Positions 5,300 through 5,921 of a DNA stretch of 5,921 bases are shown in pieces. The stretch is from Thermodesulfobacteriota bacterium (GTDB lineage Bacteria; Desulfobacterota; Desulfocorpusculales; Desulfocorpusculum): assembly GCA_028275295.1 (NCBI GenBank), contig JAPWUY010000140.1, positions 1-5,921 of the forward strand, given 5' to 3'. Position numbers and translations under genes: made by a program. A model generated the notes under the pieces. The model saw only the letters and a list, made by a program, of their open reading frames with translations. It searched no databases and was not told the DNA's origin. How positions within the stretch are numbered: position 1 is the first letter of the stretch; each line of letters opens with the position of its first letter.

Positions 5300-5921
5300 T
5301 CAAAACCCTATGGCGCAGCCATCCTTTCTCCTGTCCGAAGCGCCTAAGAGCACACCAGTTTCCGGATCCCTATAGATTGCCTGCCCCCCTCCTACCTGAT
5401 TCACCTGGGGTTCCCCTTCCTCCACCTCGTGTCCCATGGCCTTGAGGGCTGAACGTGTCTTTCCCGGTATGCCCTCTTCCAGGTAAACCCTCATCCCTTG
5501 AAGATGCCTTACCCTGGGTGAGTCCAATGCCTCCTGCAAGTTCATTGCGAAGTCAATGACATTCACCAGGAACTGGACATGACCCTGAGGCTGCATATCT
5601 CCCCCCATGACCCCGAAGCTCATGATGAAATTCCCGTCCTTGAAAAGCATGGCAGGGATAATGGTGTGAAGGGGCCTTTTCCCTGGAAGGAGGGAGTTGG
5701 GGTGGGAGGGATCGAGCCTGAAGGCATGCCCTCTGTTTTGAAGCACCAGGCCCGTCCCCTCCACCACAACCCCTGAGCCGAAGTGCATGAATATGCTGCT
5801 GATGAAGGATGCGGCATTGCCATTTGCGTCCACGGCGCACACATAAACGGTATCGGATCCTGGAGCTGATGGCTGGAGGAAGGACGGTGGAGAGGCCTTT
5901 GTCATTGAGATCCTGGATCTT
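5300..5921 (-). CDS. ggt: Gamma-glutamyltransferase family protein, C-terminal part (5' end outside window)
   Basis: The family is made as a precursor that cleaves itself before a Thr, which becomes the nucleophile of the small subunit; members hydrolyse or transfer gamma-glutamyl groups, e.g. of glutathione, usually in the periplasm or outside the cell. The frame is open to the right edge. Numbering from the Met at 5905 (internal, not the true start), the cleavage site is GSD-T19-VYVCAVD, with T19 the expected nucleophile. GTGLVLQNRG at 50-59 holds the Asn matching E. coli Asn411, KRPLHTIIPAM is at 76-86, MGGDMQPQ at 100-107 carries the oxyanion Gly pair, and GGGQAIYRDPETG is near 172-184. 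The small subunit (183 residues) is complete. The E. coli Ser462-Ser463 pair is His80-Thr81, as in many GGT-like relatives, so the substrate may differ. Confidence 0.93.
   Translation of the reverse strand, partial: RSRISMTKASPPSFLQPSAPGSDTVYVCAVDANGNAASFISSIFMHFGSGVVVEGTGLVLQNRGHAFRLDPSHPNSLLPGKRPLHTIIPAMLFKDGNFIMSFGVMGGDMQPQGHVQFLVNVIDFAMNLQEALDSPRVRHLQGMRVYLEEGIPGKTRSALKAMGHEVEEGEPQVNQVGGGQAIYRDPETGVLLGASDRRKDGCAIGF

Noticed and set aside
5300..5302. TGA between the gamma-glutamyltransferase and the four-cysteine ORF as a selenocysteine or read-through codon
   Set aside because: The gamma-glutamyltransferase ends at its normal family C-terminus (DGCAIGF) and no stem-loop of SECIS type is evident just after the TGA, so a true stop is more likely.

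Overview
The window looks like chromosomal DNA of a Gram-negative bacterium of moderately high GC. Arg codons are mostly AGG/AGA, Ile is often ATA, Shine-Dalgarno sites are strong and TTG is used as a start. Together with the protein types (TAXI-type TRAP transporter, zf-TFIIB protein with a charged coiled coil, four-cysteine tail of the kind attached to sensory proteins) this suggests a Desulfobacterota/Deltaproteobacteria-like organism. That placement is inference; no phylogenetic marker is present.

Left part (1-551). The minus strand carries the first 39 codons of a response regulator that runs off the left edge, preceded by a possible 53-residue ORF of unknown function (176-337). The 214 bp up to the next gene hold a good sigma70-type promoter pointing right (485-513).

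Centre (552-4420). A tight plus-strand operon of four genes: a TAXI-family periplasmic substrate-binding protein, a DUF1850 protein, a fused 4TM/12TM TRAP permease and a RidA-family protein. Gaps are 1, 12 and 52 bp. The first three form a complete TAXI-type TRAP transporter, which takes up organic or amino acids with an ion gradient. RidA would deal with reactive enamine/imine intermediates made when an imported amino acid is catabolised. The operon ends at a GC-rich stem-loop (4446-4470) lying between converging genes.

Right part (4471-5921). Three minus-strand genes: a 101-aa zinc-ribbon (zf-TFIIB) protein, a 62-codon four-cysteine protein and the C-terminal part of a gamma-glutamyltransferase-family protein containing the whole small catalytic subunit. 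The four-cysteine ORF starts two codons after the gamma-glutamyltransferase stop and in the same frame. It matches a module normally found as the tail of response regulators and PAS sensors. A 318-bp gap (4787-5104) separates it from the zinc-ribbon gene and holds two stem-loops and a 58-codon open stretch with no clear start.

No mobile element, CRISPR array, tRNA or rRNA was seen. The points most worth a second look are the detached four-cysteine module in frame with the gamma-glutamyltransferase, the RidA gene at the end of a TAXI operon, and the possible functional link between a glutamate-releasing enzyme and a TAXI transporter.
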